Source of the DNA: JAOUEA01 sp963762075
GTDB lineage: Bacteria > Actinomycetota > UBA4738 > HRBIN12
Length of the DNA stretch: 64,000 nucleotides
Reading direction: 5' to 3'
Assembly (NCBI GenBank): GCA_963762075.1
Contig: CAVXJC010000002.1
Location: forward strand, 124,001-188,000
The translations under genes and the position numbers were made by a program. Every line of letters starts with the position of its first letter. Within the stretch, counting starts at the first letter, position 1. Positions 36,327 through 45,210 of this stretch are shown piece after piece. The notes beneath the pieces were generated by a model. The model searched no databases, was not told the DNA's origin, and was given only the letters and a program-made list of their open reading frames with translations.

Positions 36327-37706
36327 CTACTGGGTGATCGCGTCGGCGAAGCCCTCGAAGTTCTCCACGTAGCGATGGGCGTCTGCGTCGCTCATCACGA
36401 TCGACGTGGTCCAGCTCTCCCACTTGGAGCCGGGAGACTTGAAGACGCCTCGGTTGAGCTGCCAGAGCCAGGCGAGCTGCGGCACGCGGTCGTCGATCTT
36501 CCACAGGTCGCGGTACTCATGGATCGGCGTCGTGCTCCAGTCGATCGAGCCCTTCGCGCCGAGCGTCTTCATCGAGGCAGGGAGCCGGTACTTCGCGATC
36601 ACGTCCTCACAGCGATGCAGGATCGTGTTGAGCTCGTCGAGACGCTCGTACGCCGGCTGCGTGAGCACCTCGGTCAGGTTGACCTTTGCGGCGGCCATCG
36701 TGAGCGGGTTGCCGTTGAACGTGCCGACCTGCTCGATCTCGCCCGAGATCACGCCGGCCATGGCGTCGGCCGTCCCACCGATCGCTCCGCACGGAAGACC
36801 AGCGCCGAGCGCCTTCGCGAACGCGGCCAGGTCGGGCTGCACGCCGAAGGCTTCGATCGCTCCCCCGCGGGCGACCGTGAAACCGGTCTTCACCTCGTCG
36901 TAGGCGAACATCGCGCCGTTGGCGTGACAGAGATCCTTCAGGCCCTGCAGATAGCCGTCGTCGGGCAGGACGACGCCACAGTTCGTCATGACCGGCTCGA
37001 CGATCATGCCGGCGATCTCGCCCTCATGCTCGGCGAACACTTCACGAGCGAGCTGGAGGTCGTTGAACGGCACGCAGACGACCGACTCGGTCGTGCCGGG
37101 GATCATGCCGCGAGCCTGTGGCACCGAGTTCGGGCGATCGCGGGGGCCTGCGTCGCTCTCGGCCGGGAAGACGCTCACCATGAGCGCGTCGTGATGCCCG
37201 TGGTAGGTGCCCTCGATCTTCACGATCAGGTCACGTCCGGTCGTGGCGCGCATGATGCGAACCGCGTCGAGCGTGGCCTCGGTGCCCGAGTTCCCGAACC
37301 TCCAGTACGGAAGCCCCGTGCGCTCCGCGAGCTGCTCGGCGACGGGAAGGGCGTCTTCGGTGGGCTGGGCGAAGTGCGTGCCCTTGGCGACCCTGTCGCG
37401 CACGGCCTCGACGATCTTCGGGTGCGCATGGCCCATGACCATGACGCCGTAGCCGTTGTGGTAGTCGACGTACTCGTTTCCGTCGATGTCCCAGACCTTC
37501 GAGCCCTCGCCGCGGTCGACGTAGATCGGATGCGGCGGCCAGGTCTGCCACGACGACGACACGCCGCCCGGCAGGTGGGTCTTGGCTTCCTCTCGGTAGC
37601 TCAACGAGCGCGCGTGCTTCTCGTCGAGCGCAGAGCCTTCTCGATTGGTGAGCTCTTCGACCAGGTCGAGGTCGATCTCCATGGAGTCGGTCTGGGTGGC
37701 GCTCAT
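36327..37706 (-). CDS. Class III aminotransferase (glutamate-1-semialdehyde-aminomutase-like), copy 2
   Basis: A 459-residue PLP enzyme of the HemL-like class III family. The PLP Lys lies in AAFAKALGAG, with the GNSGTEATLDAVR and YHGHHDALM motifs and TFNGNPLTMAAA in the cofactor-binding area. It has no heme genes around it and is longer than HemL, so heme synthesis is unlikely. It follows a close paralog by 51 bases and shares the YLQGLKDLCHANGA segment with it. The substrate is unknown. Confidence 0.82.
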   Translation of the reverse strand: MSATQTDSMEIDLDLVEELTNREGSALDEKHARSLSYREEAKTHLPGGVSSSWQTWPPHPIYVDRGEGSKVWDIDGNEYVDYHNGYGVMVMGHAHPKIVEAVRDRVAKGTHFAQPTEDALPVAEQLAERTGLPYWRFGNSGTEATLDAVRIMRATTGRDLIVKIEGTYHGHHDALMVSVFPAESDAGPRDRPNSVPQARGMIPGTTESVVCVPFNDLQLAREVFAEHEGEIAGMIVEPVMTNCGVVLPDDGYLQGLKDLCHANGAMFAYDEVKTGFTVARGGAIEAFGVQPDLAAFAKALGAGLPCGAIGGTADAMAGVISGEIEQVGTFNGNPLTMAAAKVNLTEVLTQPAYERLDELNTILHRCEDVIAKYRLPASMKTLGAKGSIDWSTTPIHEYRDLWKIDDRVPQLAWLWQLNRGVFKSPGSKWESWTTSIVMSDADAHRYVENFEGFADAITQ

Positions 37707-37757
37707 CGGTCTCCCTCAGAGTCTCGGGCCAGAGGTCTCGGGTCGCTGCCCCACATG

Positions 37758-39131
37758 CTAGGCGGTCACGGCAGTCGCGAATTCCTCGAAGTTCTCGACG
37801 TAGCGCGCAGCGTCCTCCTCGGTGTGGAAGACCGAGAGGGTCCAGGTTTCCTGCTTGGTCCAGGGCGACTTGAACACGCCGCGGTTCTGCTGGAAGAGCC
37901 ACGCGAGGTAGCTGATGCGCTCGTCGATGCCGACCACGTCGCGGTACTCGCGCACCGGCGTGGCCGAGTAGATCACCGAGCCCTTCGCGCCGACGCCACT
38001 CACGTAGGCGGGCAATCCGGTCTTCTCGATCACCGACGTGAGGCCGTCCTTCATGGCCTTGTCGATGCGGCTGAATCCCTCGTAGGCCTCGGGCACGAGC
38101 ACCTCGAGCAGCGCGGCCTGCGAGGCCGCCATGGTGAGCGGATTGCCGTTGAACGTTCCCGCCATGTCGTACTCGGCCTCGAGCACCGGACGGTAGAGCT
38201 CGCGCGTGGCGCCGATCGCGCCGCAGGGAGTGCCTCCGCCGATCGCCTTGGCGAGGCAGATGATGTCGGGGACCACGCCGAAGACCTCGGTAGCGCCGCC
38301 GTAGGCGAGCGTGGCGCCGGTCTTCACCTCGTCGAACGCGAGATAGGCGCCGTTGGCGTGGCAGAGATCCTTCAGCCCCTGCAGATATCCGGGCTCGGGA
38401 AGGATCACGCCGCAGTTCATCATGGCCGGCTCCACGATCATGCCGGCGATCGTGCCCTCGTTCTCGGCGAAGACCTTCTCGGCCGCCTCGAGGTCGTTGA
38501 AGGGCACGATCCGCACGAGGTCGGCGAACGACTGCGGAATGCCCATCGCCTGCGGCACCGTGGTGGGGTGCTCGCGTGGTCCCATGTCGTCGGCGTCGGG
38601 CGCCACCGAGAACATCAGCGAGTCGTGATGGCCGTGGTAGCTGCCCTCGATCTTCACGAGCACGTCGCGCCCGGTGTTGGCGCGCATGAGCCGGCCCGCC
38701 TCGAGCGTGGCCTCGGTGCCCGAGTTGCAGAACCGCCACAGCGGAAGCCTGAACCGCTCGGCCAGGTTCTCCCCGATCACGTCGAGGTGCTTGGTGGGCT
38801 GCGCGAAGTGGGTGCCGAGGGCGGCTTGGCGCTGGATCGCCTCGACGATCTTCGGGTGCGCATGACCGGTCACCATCGCCCCGTAGCCGAGATGGAAGTC
38901 GATGTACTCGTTCTGGTCGATGTCCCAGATGCGGTTGCCCTCGCCACGGTCGACGAAGATCGCATGGGGCGGCGAGTCCTGCCAGCTCGAGGCGACTCCC
39001 CCGGCGACATATCGATCCGCAGTCGCGCGGTAGGCGATCGAGGCGCTCCTGGTCGGCTCGAGGGTTGCCTCCTCGCGGGCGATGAGGCTGTCGATCAGGT
39101 CCATGTCGAACTCGACCTGTGTTGCCACCAT
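37758..39131 (-). CDS. Class III aminotransferase (glutamate-1-semialdehyde-aminomutase-like), copy 1
   Basis: A 457-residue paralog of the next gene, with the same motifs: CNSGTEATLEAGR, SYHGHHDSLM, LAKAIGGGTP around the PLP Lys, and TFNGNPLTMAAS. It is the first gene of the tandem pair. The two have clearly diverged, which suggests a heteromeric enzyme or two related substrates. The start is the ATG at 39131. Confidence 0.82.
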   Translation of the reverse strand: MVATQVEFDMDLIDSLIAREEATLEPTRSASIAYRATADRYVAGGVASSWQDSPPHAIFVDRGEGNRIWDIDQNEYIDFHLGYGAMVTGHAHPKIVEAIQRQAALGTHFAQPTKHLDVIGENLAERFRLPLWRFCNSGTEATLEAGRLMRANTGRDVLVKIEGSYHGHHDSLMFSVAPDADDMGPREHPTTVPQAMGIPQSFADLVRIVPFNDLEAAEKVFAENEGTIAGMIVEPAMMNCGVILPEPGYLQGLKDLCHANGAYLAFDEVKTGATLAYGGATEVFGVVPDIICLAKAIGGGTPCGAIGATRELYRPVLEAEYDMAGTFNGNPLTMAASQAALLEVLVPEAYEGFSRIDKAMKDGLTSVIEKTGLPAYVSGVGAKGSVIYSATPVREYRDVVGIDERISYLAWLFQQNRGVFKSPWTKQETWTLSVFHTEEDAARYVENFEEFATAVTA

Positions 39132-39289
39132 GGCTGTTCCACGCTCCTTCGGGGAGCCGCCGCGGTCGCCCGCAAGAGCGACGGATTGAACGGCGGTTCA
39201 ACTGTGAACGATGATACCCCAGGCGAGGTTGCAGAGGCCACCGGGGCTCGTGCGGCGGGGGCTCCGTTGGTATCGTGGTGAGCGCACGT

Positions 39290-39365
39290 GGTGGGTGTAG
39301 CTCAGCTCGGTTAGAGCGCCTGGTTGTGGTCCAGGAGGCCGCGGGTTCAAATCCCGTCACTCACC
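39290..39365 (+). tRNA. tRNA-His (anticodon GTG)
   Basis: Acceptor GTGGGTG/CACTCAC with one G-U pair, preceded by the extra G(-1) at 39290 that pairs with C73, the identity feature of tRNA-His. Anticodon stem CCTGG/CCAGG around loop TTGTGGT. Confidence 0.96.
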
Positions 39366-39425
39366 CCAACTCGTTGATCGTCGTTCGAAGCGGGCAGCCC
39401 GGGGTCGCAATCGGTATCGTGATGC

Positions 39426-39502
39426 GGGCCTCTAGCTCAATCCGGCAGAGCAACGGACTCTTAATCCGCAGGTTCGGGGTTCGAATCCCCGGGGGCCCAC
39501 CA
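39426..39502 (+). tRNA. tRNA-Lys (anticodon CTT), CCA encoded
   Basis: Acceptor GGGCCTC/GGGGCCC (two G-U pairs), anticodon loop CTCTTAA, T arm CGGGGTTCGAATCCCCG, then discriminator A and an encoded CCA (39500-39502). A 25-base copy of its anticodon-stem to T-arm region occurs at 41362-41386. Confidence 0.95.
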
Positions 39503-39563
39503 CTTCTGCCTGGGGAAACGGACTCGTCGGCCACCGACGCGGCGCCGACTCGCCTGCGTGAGG

Positions 39564-40269
39564 TCATCCCGGCATCACGACGAACTCGTTGCCGTCCGGG
39601 TCGGCCAGCACGACGGCGCCGTCCTTGCCGACCCGAGTCGTGTGGCCCCCAGGGAGACCAGCCGGTCGACCTCCGTTCCTTGGTCACCGTCGGGCAGGAC
39701 GAGATCGAAGCGCTGCCGAACCCTCCCATTCGAGGGGGCCACGGGCGGGCCTCCCCATGCGATCTTGGTGCCGCCGTGCGGAGACTGGATCGCGGTCTCC
39801 TGGTCCTGGTCCCACACCAGAGGCCAGCCCAACGCCTCGCTCCAAAAGAGGCCGACCTCCCGGTTGCCGTCGCAGGCGAGCTCCCCGAGGAAGCCGCACC
39901 CGGCAAGGTAGGCATTGTTCCGGTTCGATCACGCAGAACTCGTTTTCCTCGGGGTCGGCCAGGACGACGTGCTCCTCCTCGGGCAGTTGCCCGACGTCGA
40001 GATGGCGAGCGCCGAGCCCGAGCGCCGTCTTCACCGTGTGCTGTTGGTCGACGGGGCTGGCGCTGGTGAGGTGCAGATGCATGCGGTTCCGTCCCACCTT
40101 CTCCGCACGGCTCGGGCACGAACCGGAGGCCGAGCTGGGTTTCGTCGCCAGGTAGCAGCGCAACACCCGCGTCCTCGACGGCCGTGCGGCCGAGCACGCC
40201 TGCCCAGAACCGCGCCAGACGGGAGGGGTCGTGGGCGTCGAAGGTCACCGCCAGCAGTCGAGAGAACAC
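39564..40269 (-). CDS. Two-domain VOC (glyoxalase/bleomycin-resistance fold) protein, three frameshifts
   Basis: Two vicinal-oxygen-chelate domains in tandem. Domain 1 begins MFSRLLAVTFDAHDPSRLARFWA and ends ADPEENEFCVIEP. Domain 2 begins LGELACDGNREVGLFW and ends ADPDGNEFVVMPG at a TGA (39566-39564). The pieces lie in different frames, with breaks near 40,110, 39,917 and 39,635. There are no stops inside the pieces and the motifs are intact, so sequence error is likely. GTG 40269 follows a -10 box. This resembles the actinobacterial VOC proteins often called glyoxalase-like; the substrate is unknown. Confidence 0.72.
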
Positions 40270-40275
40270 CGCCGA

Positions 40276-40281
40276 AGGCTA
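40276..40281 (-). promoter_or_regulatory. Predicted -10 box of the VOC gene
   Basis: TAGCCT on the minus strand, 6 bases before the GTG at 40269. Confidence 0.45.
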
Positions 40282-40398
40282 GGCGCGGTCAGGGACGCAC
40301 GACAACGCACCAAGCCGGGCCGGCCGGCGTGTCGCCCCGAGTCCCGCCGCTACCGGAGGCCATCTCCGTCGAAACGCTCGATGCGCGATGCGCTCGGG

Positions 40399-40404
40399 TA
40401 GGGT
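40399..40404 (+). promoter_or_regulatory. Predicted -10 box of the MBL hydrolase gene
   Basis: TAGGGT, then 6 bases and the ATG at 40411; leaderless type. Confidence 0.45.
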
Positions 40405-40410
40405 TCTCCG

Positions 40411-41271
40411 ATGCCCGCCGCGACGCTGGCCGTCGGAGACGTCGAGATCACAGCGATCCTCGACGTCGACACGTCGATGCCGCTCGCCGAGGTGTTCGAT
40501 GGGAGCGGCGACCCTCCACCAGGCGGATCAGAGTCCCTCGCTGCGACGTATCCGGACGAGTTCACCGCCGACTCGTGGCGCTTCCGCGACCATTGCTTCC
40601 TGGTCCGCATCGGGACGCGCCTGACCTTGATCGACACGGGCGTCGGTCCGGCCGACTCGGCCTTCGGACGATGGCTCGGCGTCAGTGGGACGCTGCCGGA
40701 CGAACTGGCCGCGCTCGGCGTCATGCCGGACGACGTCGACGACGTCATCCTCACCCATGTCCACTCGGACCACACGGGGTGGAACACGGCGCCGTCATCG
40801 AGCGGATGGGTCCCGCGGTTCTCGAATGCCCGCTACCACCTCCATGACGCCGACGTCGCGTGGATGCGGGGCTTCGTCGACGAGGAGGACGTCCGGGAGT
40901 TCGCCGAGGCGATCGCCCCCCTCGAGTCAGCGGGACAGCTCGACACGTCCATCGAGGACCGCGCGTTGTCGCCCGGCTTGAACCTGCGACACGCGCCGGG
41001 TCACACCCCAGGACACCGGTGCGTTCTCCTAGACACCGGAGGCGAGCGGGTGCTCTTCGCAGGGGACCTCGTGCACTTCACCTTCCAGCTGAACGACCCC
41101 GGGTTCCGCTCACCCGGCGACGATGATCCAGAGGAGGGAAGCCGCACACGGGCCGAATGGCTCGACCGAGCGGAGTCGGAGGGGCTGACGCTCGCGACGG
41201 CGCATGTTCCACCGTCCCCCATCGGTCGGATCGTCCGTGAAGGGGGGCAGCGGCTGCTCCGGCGGCGCTAG
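40411..41271 (+). CDS. MBL-fold metallo-hydrolase
   Basis: A 286-residue protein of the metallo-beta-lactamase fold. The metal motif is H116-x-H118-x-D120-H121 (THVHSDHTGW), with later ligands in APGHTPGH and FAGDLVHF. It resembles N-acyl-homoserine lactonase-like or other thiolester/lactone hydrolases of the family; the substrate is unknown. It is divergent from the VOC gene, each with its own leaderless-type promoter. Confidence 0.87.
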   Translation: MPAATLAVGDVEITAILDVDTSMPLAEVFDGSGDPPPGGSESLAATYPDEFTADSWRFRDHCFLVRIGTRLTLIDTGVGPADSAFGRWLGVSGTLPDELAALGVMPDDVDDVILTHVHSDHTGWNTAPSSSGWVPRFSNARYHLHDADVAWMRGFVDEEDVREFAEAIAPLESAGQLDTSIEDRALSPGLNLRHAPGHTPGHRCVLLDTGGERVLFAGDLVHFTFQLNDPGFRSPGDDDPEEGSRTRAEWLDRAESEGLTLATAHVPPSPIGRIVREGGQRLLRRR

Positions 41272-41361
41272 GGAACCCCTCGACCGCTCTTCCGTGCCAG
41301 GGCAAACGAGGGCTTCGCGGGCGAGCGCAGGGCGCGCCGGGCGCGCTAGACTCGCTCCTCG

Positions 41362-41386
41362 ATCCGCAGGTTCGGGGTTCGAATCC
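41362..41386 (+). repeat. 25-bp copy of the tRNA-Lys anticodon-stem to T-arm region
   Basis: Twenty-five bases identical to 39464-39488 inside tRNA-Lys, from the 3' side of the anticodon stem to the T arm, followed by an acceptor-like GGGGCCCCCA. The 5' half of a tRNA is missing, so this is not a working tRNA. It is 1.9 kb from tRNA-Lys in direct orientation, like an attachment-site scar. Confidence 0.6.
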
Positions 41387-41442
41387 GCGCGGGGCCCCCA
41401 CTTCCATGAGTCACAACGTCTGGGTGGTCTCGGGAGGGTCAC

Positions 41443-42519
41443 ATGACCGAGCACGACATTCGAGCCGATGCGTTCGTGGAACGTGTCTTCGGCACCGTCC
41501 TGCAGACCTGGGATCTCGTCAGCATGTCGCTCGGGTTGAAGCTCGGCTACTACGCCGCTCTGCTCGACGACTCTGCGACGTCGGTCGAGCTCGCCGAGCG
41601 CACCGGAACCATGGAGCGCTACGCGCGCGAGTGGCTCGAGCAGCAAGCCGGAACAGGCATCCTCGAGTGTGAGGATGCGAGCGCACCGCCGACCGAGCGA
41701 CGGTTCTCGCTCTCGGCGGCACATGCCGAGGTGCTGCTCGACGGCGATTCCATGCGCTACCTCGGGGCCTCGGTACGCATGGTGACCGCCGCCACGTTGA
41801 CGATGCCTGCCCTGCTCGAGACCTACCGCGGCAGGCGCCCGCTCGGCTGGGACGACTTCGGCGAAGACATGCGGGAAGGCCAAGGGGCGATGAACCGGCC
41901 GTTCTTCCTGTCGGGCCTCGCGGAGGAAGCGCTCGGCACGATCCCCGAGGTGCATGAGCGGCTTTCGGCCGGCGCACGCATCGCCGACATCGGCTGTGGC
42001 CTCGGATGGTCCGCGATCGGCATGGCGCTCGCCTACCCCTCGGCGGTCGTCGACGGGTTCGATCTCGATGAGCCCTCGATCGAGGCGGCGATCGGGTTCG
42101 CGAAGGAGCACGGTGTCGACGATCGGGTCCGCTTCCACGCCCGAGACGCGGGCGAAGGCGACATCGAAGGCGAATACGACCTGGCGCTCGCCGTGGAGTG
42201 CGTGCACGACATGTCGCACCCTGTGCCCGTGCTCGCCACGATGCGGCGCATCGTGAAACCCGACGGATACGTGATCGTGGCAGACGAGCGGGTCGCCGAA
42301 ACGTTCGATCCTCCCGTCGACGACCTCGAACGGTTCTTCTACGGCTGGAGCATCACGACCTGCCTGCCCGACGGCATGTCGACCGAGGGTTCGGTCGGAA
42401 CCGGCACCGTCATGAGGCCAGACACGCTGCGAGGCTACGCGCGCGAGGCGGGGTTCGCCGACATCGACGTGATGCCGATCGAGAACGACTTCTTCCGGTT
42501 CTACCGGTTGGTCGGGTGA
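41443..42519 (+). CDS. SAM-dependent methyltransferase
   Basis: A 358-residue class I methyltransferase. An N-terminal winged-helix-like part (residues 1-100) is followed by the Rossmann domain with motif I ADIGCGLGW at residues 181-189. The C-terminal half has VIVADERV and a substrate lid. The layout resembles small-molecule O-methyltransferase-like enzymes. ATG 41443 has GGGAGG upstream. No neighbour suggests the substrate. Confidence 0.85.
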   Translation: MTEHDIRADAFVERVFGTVLQTWDLVSMSLGLKLGYYAALLDDSATSVELAERTGTMERYAREWLEQQAGTGILECEDASAPPTERRFSLSAAHAEVLLDGDSMRYLGASVRMVTAATLTMPALLETYRGRRPLGWDDFGEDMREGQGAMNRPFFLSGLAEEALGTIPEVHERLSAGARIADIGCGLGWSAIGMALAYPSAVVDGFDLDEPSIEAAIGFAKEHGVDDRVRFHARDAGEGDIEGEYDLALAVECVHDMSHPVPVLATMRRIVKPDGYVIVADERVAETFDPPVDDLERFFYGWSITTCLPDGMSTEGSVGTGTVMRPDTLRGYAREAGFADIDVMPIENDFFRFYRLVG

Positions 42520-42541
42520 ACGCCCGAGAGTCCCGTGCGCT

Positions 42542-43906
42542 TCACGCGGGCATGACGAGGGCGGTTCCACCATCCAGTTTCAGTGTGGTGCCGAAGGGTT
42601 CCGACATCGCCTGCACCTGCTCGAGGATCTGTTCGGCGACCTCGGGTGAGGGCGTGCGCGGCACGCCGCGACGAGTGATCGGCTCGTGCCGGCCCAGGTC
42701 AACCGGGTGCAGCCTGAGCTCCTCGAGACCGTCGGGGCCAAGGCGCACGCGAGCGAGGATCGCATGGAAGGTGCCATCGTTCCCGAAGGAATCCTCGTTC
42801 AGCACCCTCGTCAGATCGGAGTCGGTCACGGTCGACACGTCGTCGAAGCGGTCACGCAGCAGTGCCCGGCTCTCGTCGTAGAAGTAGCGCTGGATCGGCT
42901 CCTCGATCTCGCTCCACACGAAGTTGCCGAGCCCGTAGAAGATCGGCCTTCCTCGATGCAGCTCGACCGGCGCGAGGTTGTGCGGTCCGCTGATCGCCAC
43001 GATGTCGGCGCCGTGATCGATCGCATCGTGCGCCCATCGCCGCAGGAACTCATGGGGTTCGTGCGGCCGGCTGTCTCCCTGGTGTGCGTGCGCTGCCGCG
43101 ATGACGACGTCGGCATGCTGCGAAGCCTGCCGGATCGCCCGCAGGTTGCCCGTCAACGCTTCGTCATCGACGTCGTGGCGAACATCCATCGCTTCGCCGA
43201 GCTCGAAGCGGCACCCGAACAGCTCGAGCACGGGCGGCGGGCCGCCTTCAGGGTCGATGCGTTGCACGAGCCAGGCGACATCGCTCTCCGGGTTCGCTTG
43301 ACGGATCGCGATCAGGGCACGCATCACCTTCGGCGTCACCACGATCGTCGTCCGCACCGGGATCGCGTGCACCCCCGCGCGAGGAGGCACTTCGCCGAAC
43401 GCATCGAGGGCGGGCGCGATACCGCTCGCAGCGCTGGTGGTCATCGACACGAGGCCGAGCCGCCCCGCGTCGGTCTCGAGGTACCGCGGTGCTCGCGCGG
43501 CGGCGAGCGTGGCACCGGCGCCGGCGTGCACGAGCGCAGCCTCGTCGAGCCAGAGGCTCGTCTCGAGCAGACCGCCCACTCCCCAATCGGTCGAGTGGTT
43601 GTTCGCCCGACCGAAGACGTCGAAGCCGAGAGCCCGCAGGTCGAGCGCGGTTTCCGGTTGTGCACGCGTCGCCCAGTCGTCGGGAAGGGCCGATGGGGTC
43701 GCCGATGTGTCGGTGAGATCGATGATGCTCGTCTCGAGGTTCCCGAAGGTGGCGTCGGCGCTTCGGAGGAGCGTGACGACGTCGGCGAACGCGCCGTCGC
43801 CCGGCGCGAGCGAGAGCAACGGACGACTGACGATGCAGTCCCCGACCGCGCTGACCGTGAACGAGCCGGCGAGCGTGGTCGTCTCAGTGTCGTCGATGCG
43901 TGCCAC
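42542..43906 (-). CDS. CapA family protein (poly-gamma-glutamate synthesis-type metallophosphatase fold)
   Basis: A 454-residue protein of the PGA_cap/CapA family. SAVGDCIVSRPL, GNLETSI, RANNHSTDWG, AAHAHQGDS, SGPHNLAPVEL and YGLGNFVWSE are the six metal-site blocks of the family. CapA proteins take part in gamma-polyglutamate capsule formation, but many homologs stand alone, as here, with no capB or capC nearby, so the role is uncertain. It starts at GTG 43906 with a -10 box 6 bases before. Confidence 0.83.
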   Translation of the reverse strand: MARIDDTETTTLAGSFTVSAVGDCIVSRPLLSLAPGDGAFADVVTLLRSADATFGNLETSIIDLTDTSATPSALPDDWATRAQPETALDLRALGFDVFGRANNHSTDWGVGGLLETSLWLDEAALVHAGAGATLAAARAPRYLETDAGRLGLVSMTTSAASGIAPALDAFGEVPPRAGVHAIPVRTTIVVTPKVMRALIAIRQANPESDVAWLVQRIDPEGGPPPVLELFGCRFELGEAMDVRHDVDDEALTGNLRAIRQASQHADVVIAAAHAHQGDSRPHEPHEFLRRWAHDAIDHGADIVAISGPHNLAPVELHRGRPIFYGLGNFVWSEIEEPIQRYFYDESRALLRDRFDDVSTVTDSDLTRVLNEDSFGNDGTFHAILARVRLGPDGLEELRLHPVDLGRHEPITRRGVPRTPSPEVAEQILEQVQAMSEPFGTTLKLDGGTALVMPA

Positions 43907-43912
43907 GGGCGC

Positions 43913-43918
43913 ATCGTA
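43913..43918 (-). promoter_or_regulatory. Predicted -10 box of the CapA-like gene
   Basis: TACGAT on the minus strand, 6 bases before the GTG at 43906. Confidence 0.45.
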
Positions 43919-43960
43919 TCGGGCGAGACCGCAGCGTACGGCGCGTACGTGCCCGCTTCG

Positions 43961-44857
43961 TCAGTGACGGATCAGCACGGTCGTCCCCATCGGGATGTTC
44001 CGGAGCTCGTTCATCTGCGGGTTGAAGACTCGCGCGCAGCCGTATGACACGCGATTGCCCGGGTCGCTCTCGTCGGCAGTGCCGTGGATCGCCATGCGCC
44101 CGCCCCCGGGCCAATCGGTGAGCACCTCGGAGAACCCCGAGAGACCCAGGAGGTACGAGCCATAGGGCCCCGAAGGGTCGCGAGGATCAAGGTGCGCCCA
44201 GACGAAGAACCTCCCGACCGTGGTCGGCGTCGACGGGGCGCCGATACCGACGACGAAGCGATGCACGAGCTCATCGTCGCGGTAGTGCCGGAGCGTGCGG
44301 GAAGAGAGATCGACGATGACCCGGTGCCGGATACGATCGAACGTCACAGCATCGCCGCGAACCCATCCGTTCGAACCGTTCGGCGCGACACCGAGCATCA
44401 CCCGATACCAGGCCTCCCCCTGCTCGATGTGTACAGCCCGCACGGGGAACGCGACCGGCTGGTCCCACGGGTTCGATGCATCGACGGTCATACCCGGGGC
44501 CGCCGCGTCACCCGGCTCCGCGTACACGATCAGTTCCTCGCCCTTCGCACGAAGCGCCCATCCCCATCGATCGAGCGACCTCGGGGCGGGCACCTCGGCC
44601 AGCAAAGCCTGTGCTCGGGCTTCGGGTGCCGCTCCGGAGCCGATCTCAAGGAACGCGCGAGGCGCCGGCGAGGGGGGCGATACCGACGGGAGCTGACCGG
44701 CCGACACGGCGTCATCGGAGATGGCACTGCATGACGCACCGACGAGTGCGAGAGCGATGAAACACGCAGTCTGGAGAAGTGGGGGGGCCACGGACGCCCC
44801 ATCATTCCATAGCGTCGCGCCGCGTGCGTACCGACTTTCCAGGGGTAGCCTTGCCAT
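43961..44857 (-). CDS. L,D-transpeptidase, YkuD domain, exported
   Basis: A 298-residue cell-wall enzyme that forms 3-3 crosslinks or attaches proteins to peptidoglycan. An N-terminal hydrophobic stretch ends GASC, a weak lipobox. A SH3-like part is followed by the YkuD domain, with the catalytic His in AIHGTADES and the nucleophile Cys in SYGCARVFN. The ATG at 44857 lies only two bases from the divergent tRNA-Leu, so its promoter would have to lie inside the tRNA gene. A GTG at 44791, just before the hydrophobic stretch, is an alternative start. Confidence 0.82.
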   Translation of the reverse strand: MARLPLESRYARGATLWNDGASVAPPLLQTACFIALALVGASCSAISDDAVSAGQLPSVSPPSPAPRAFLEIGSGAAPEARAQALLAEVPAPRSLDRWGWALRAKGEELIVYAEPGDAAAPGMTVDASNPWDQPVAFPVRAVHIEQGEAWYRVMLGVAPNGSNGWVRGDAVTFDRIRHRVIVDLSSRTLRHYRDDELVHRFVVGIGAPSTPTTVGRFFVWAHLDPRDPSGPYGSYLLGLSGFSEVLTDWPGGGRMAIHGTADESDPGNRVSYGCARVFNPQMNELRNIPMGTTVLIRH

Positions 44858-44859
44858 GC

Positions 44860-44942
44860 GCGAGAGTGGCGGAATGGAAGACGCGCCGGGTTTAGGTCCC
44901 GGTGCCCGAAAGGGCGTGGGGGTTCGACTCCCCCCTCTCGCA
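44860..44942 (+). tRNA. tRNA-Leu (anticodon TAG)
   Basis: A class II tRNA with a long variable arm (GTGCCCGAAAGGGCGT). Acceptor GCGAGAG/CTCTCGC, anticodon loop TTTAGGT. CCA is not encoded. The 267 bases before the next gene hold nothing convincing. Confidence 0.97.
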
Positions 44943-45210
44943 CACCTTCTGAATCGGTGTCCCCCTGTAGCCGAGCGATGACGCAGTTGCCTTCCTCGGA
45001 CCCCGCCTTGACTGGAGCTCAGGCCCAGTGCTTCGATACGTGAAGAGAGCTTCAGTACGGTTCGAGAAGGTAGGGGAAGGTCGGCCGTGACTGCGTGTCC
45101 CCGTTGCTGGTCGTCGTCGCGCGCCGTCGTCCCTTGGTCGGCATCGCGCGCGCCGCCGGTGCCACGGCCCGACCGCAATGCACGCGCCACTCATTCCAAG
45201 GGGGTAGATC

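Noticed and set aside
36375..39281. A 968-codon open frame on the plus strand across the two aminotransferases
   Set aside because: It is antisense to two clear genes, has the Arg/His/Gly-rich make-up of a GC-biased shadow frame and no known motif.
44957..44985. A third copy of the 18-bp repeat near 44.96 kb
   Set aside because: It shares TGTCCCC and GTAGCCGA but in a swapped order, so it is not the same repeat.
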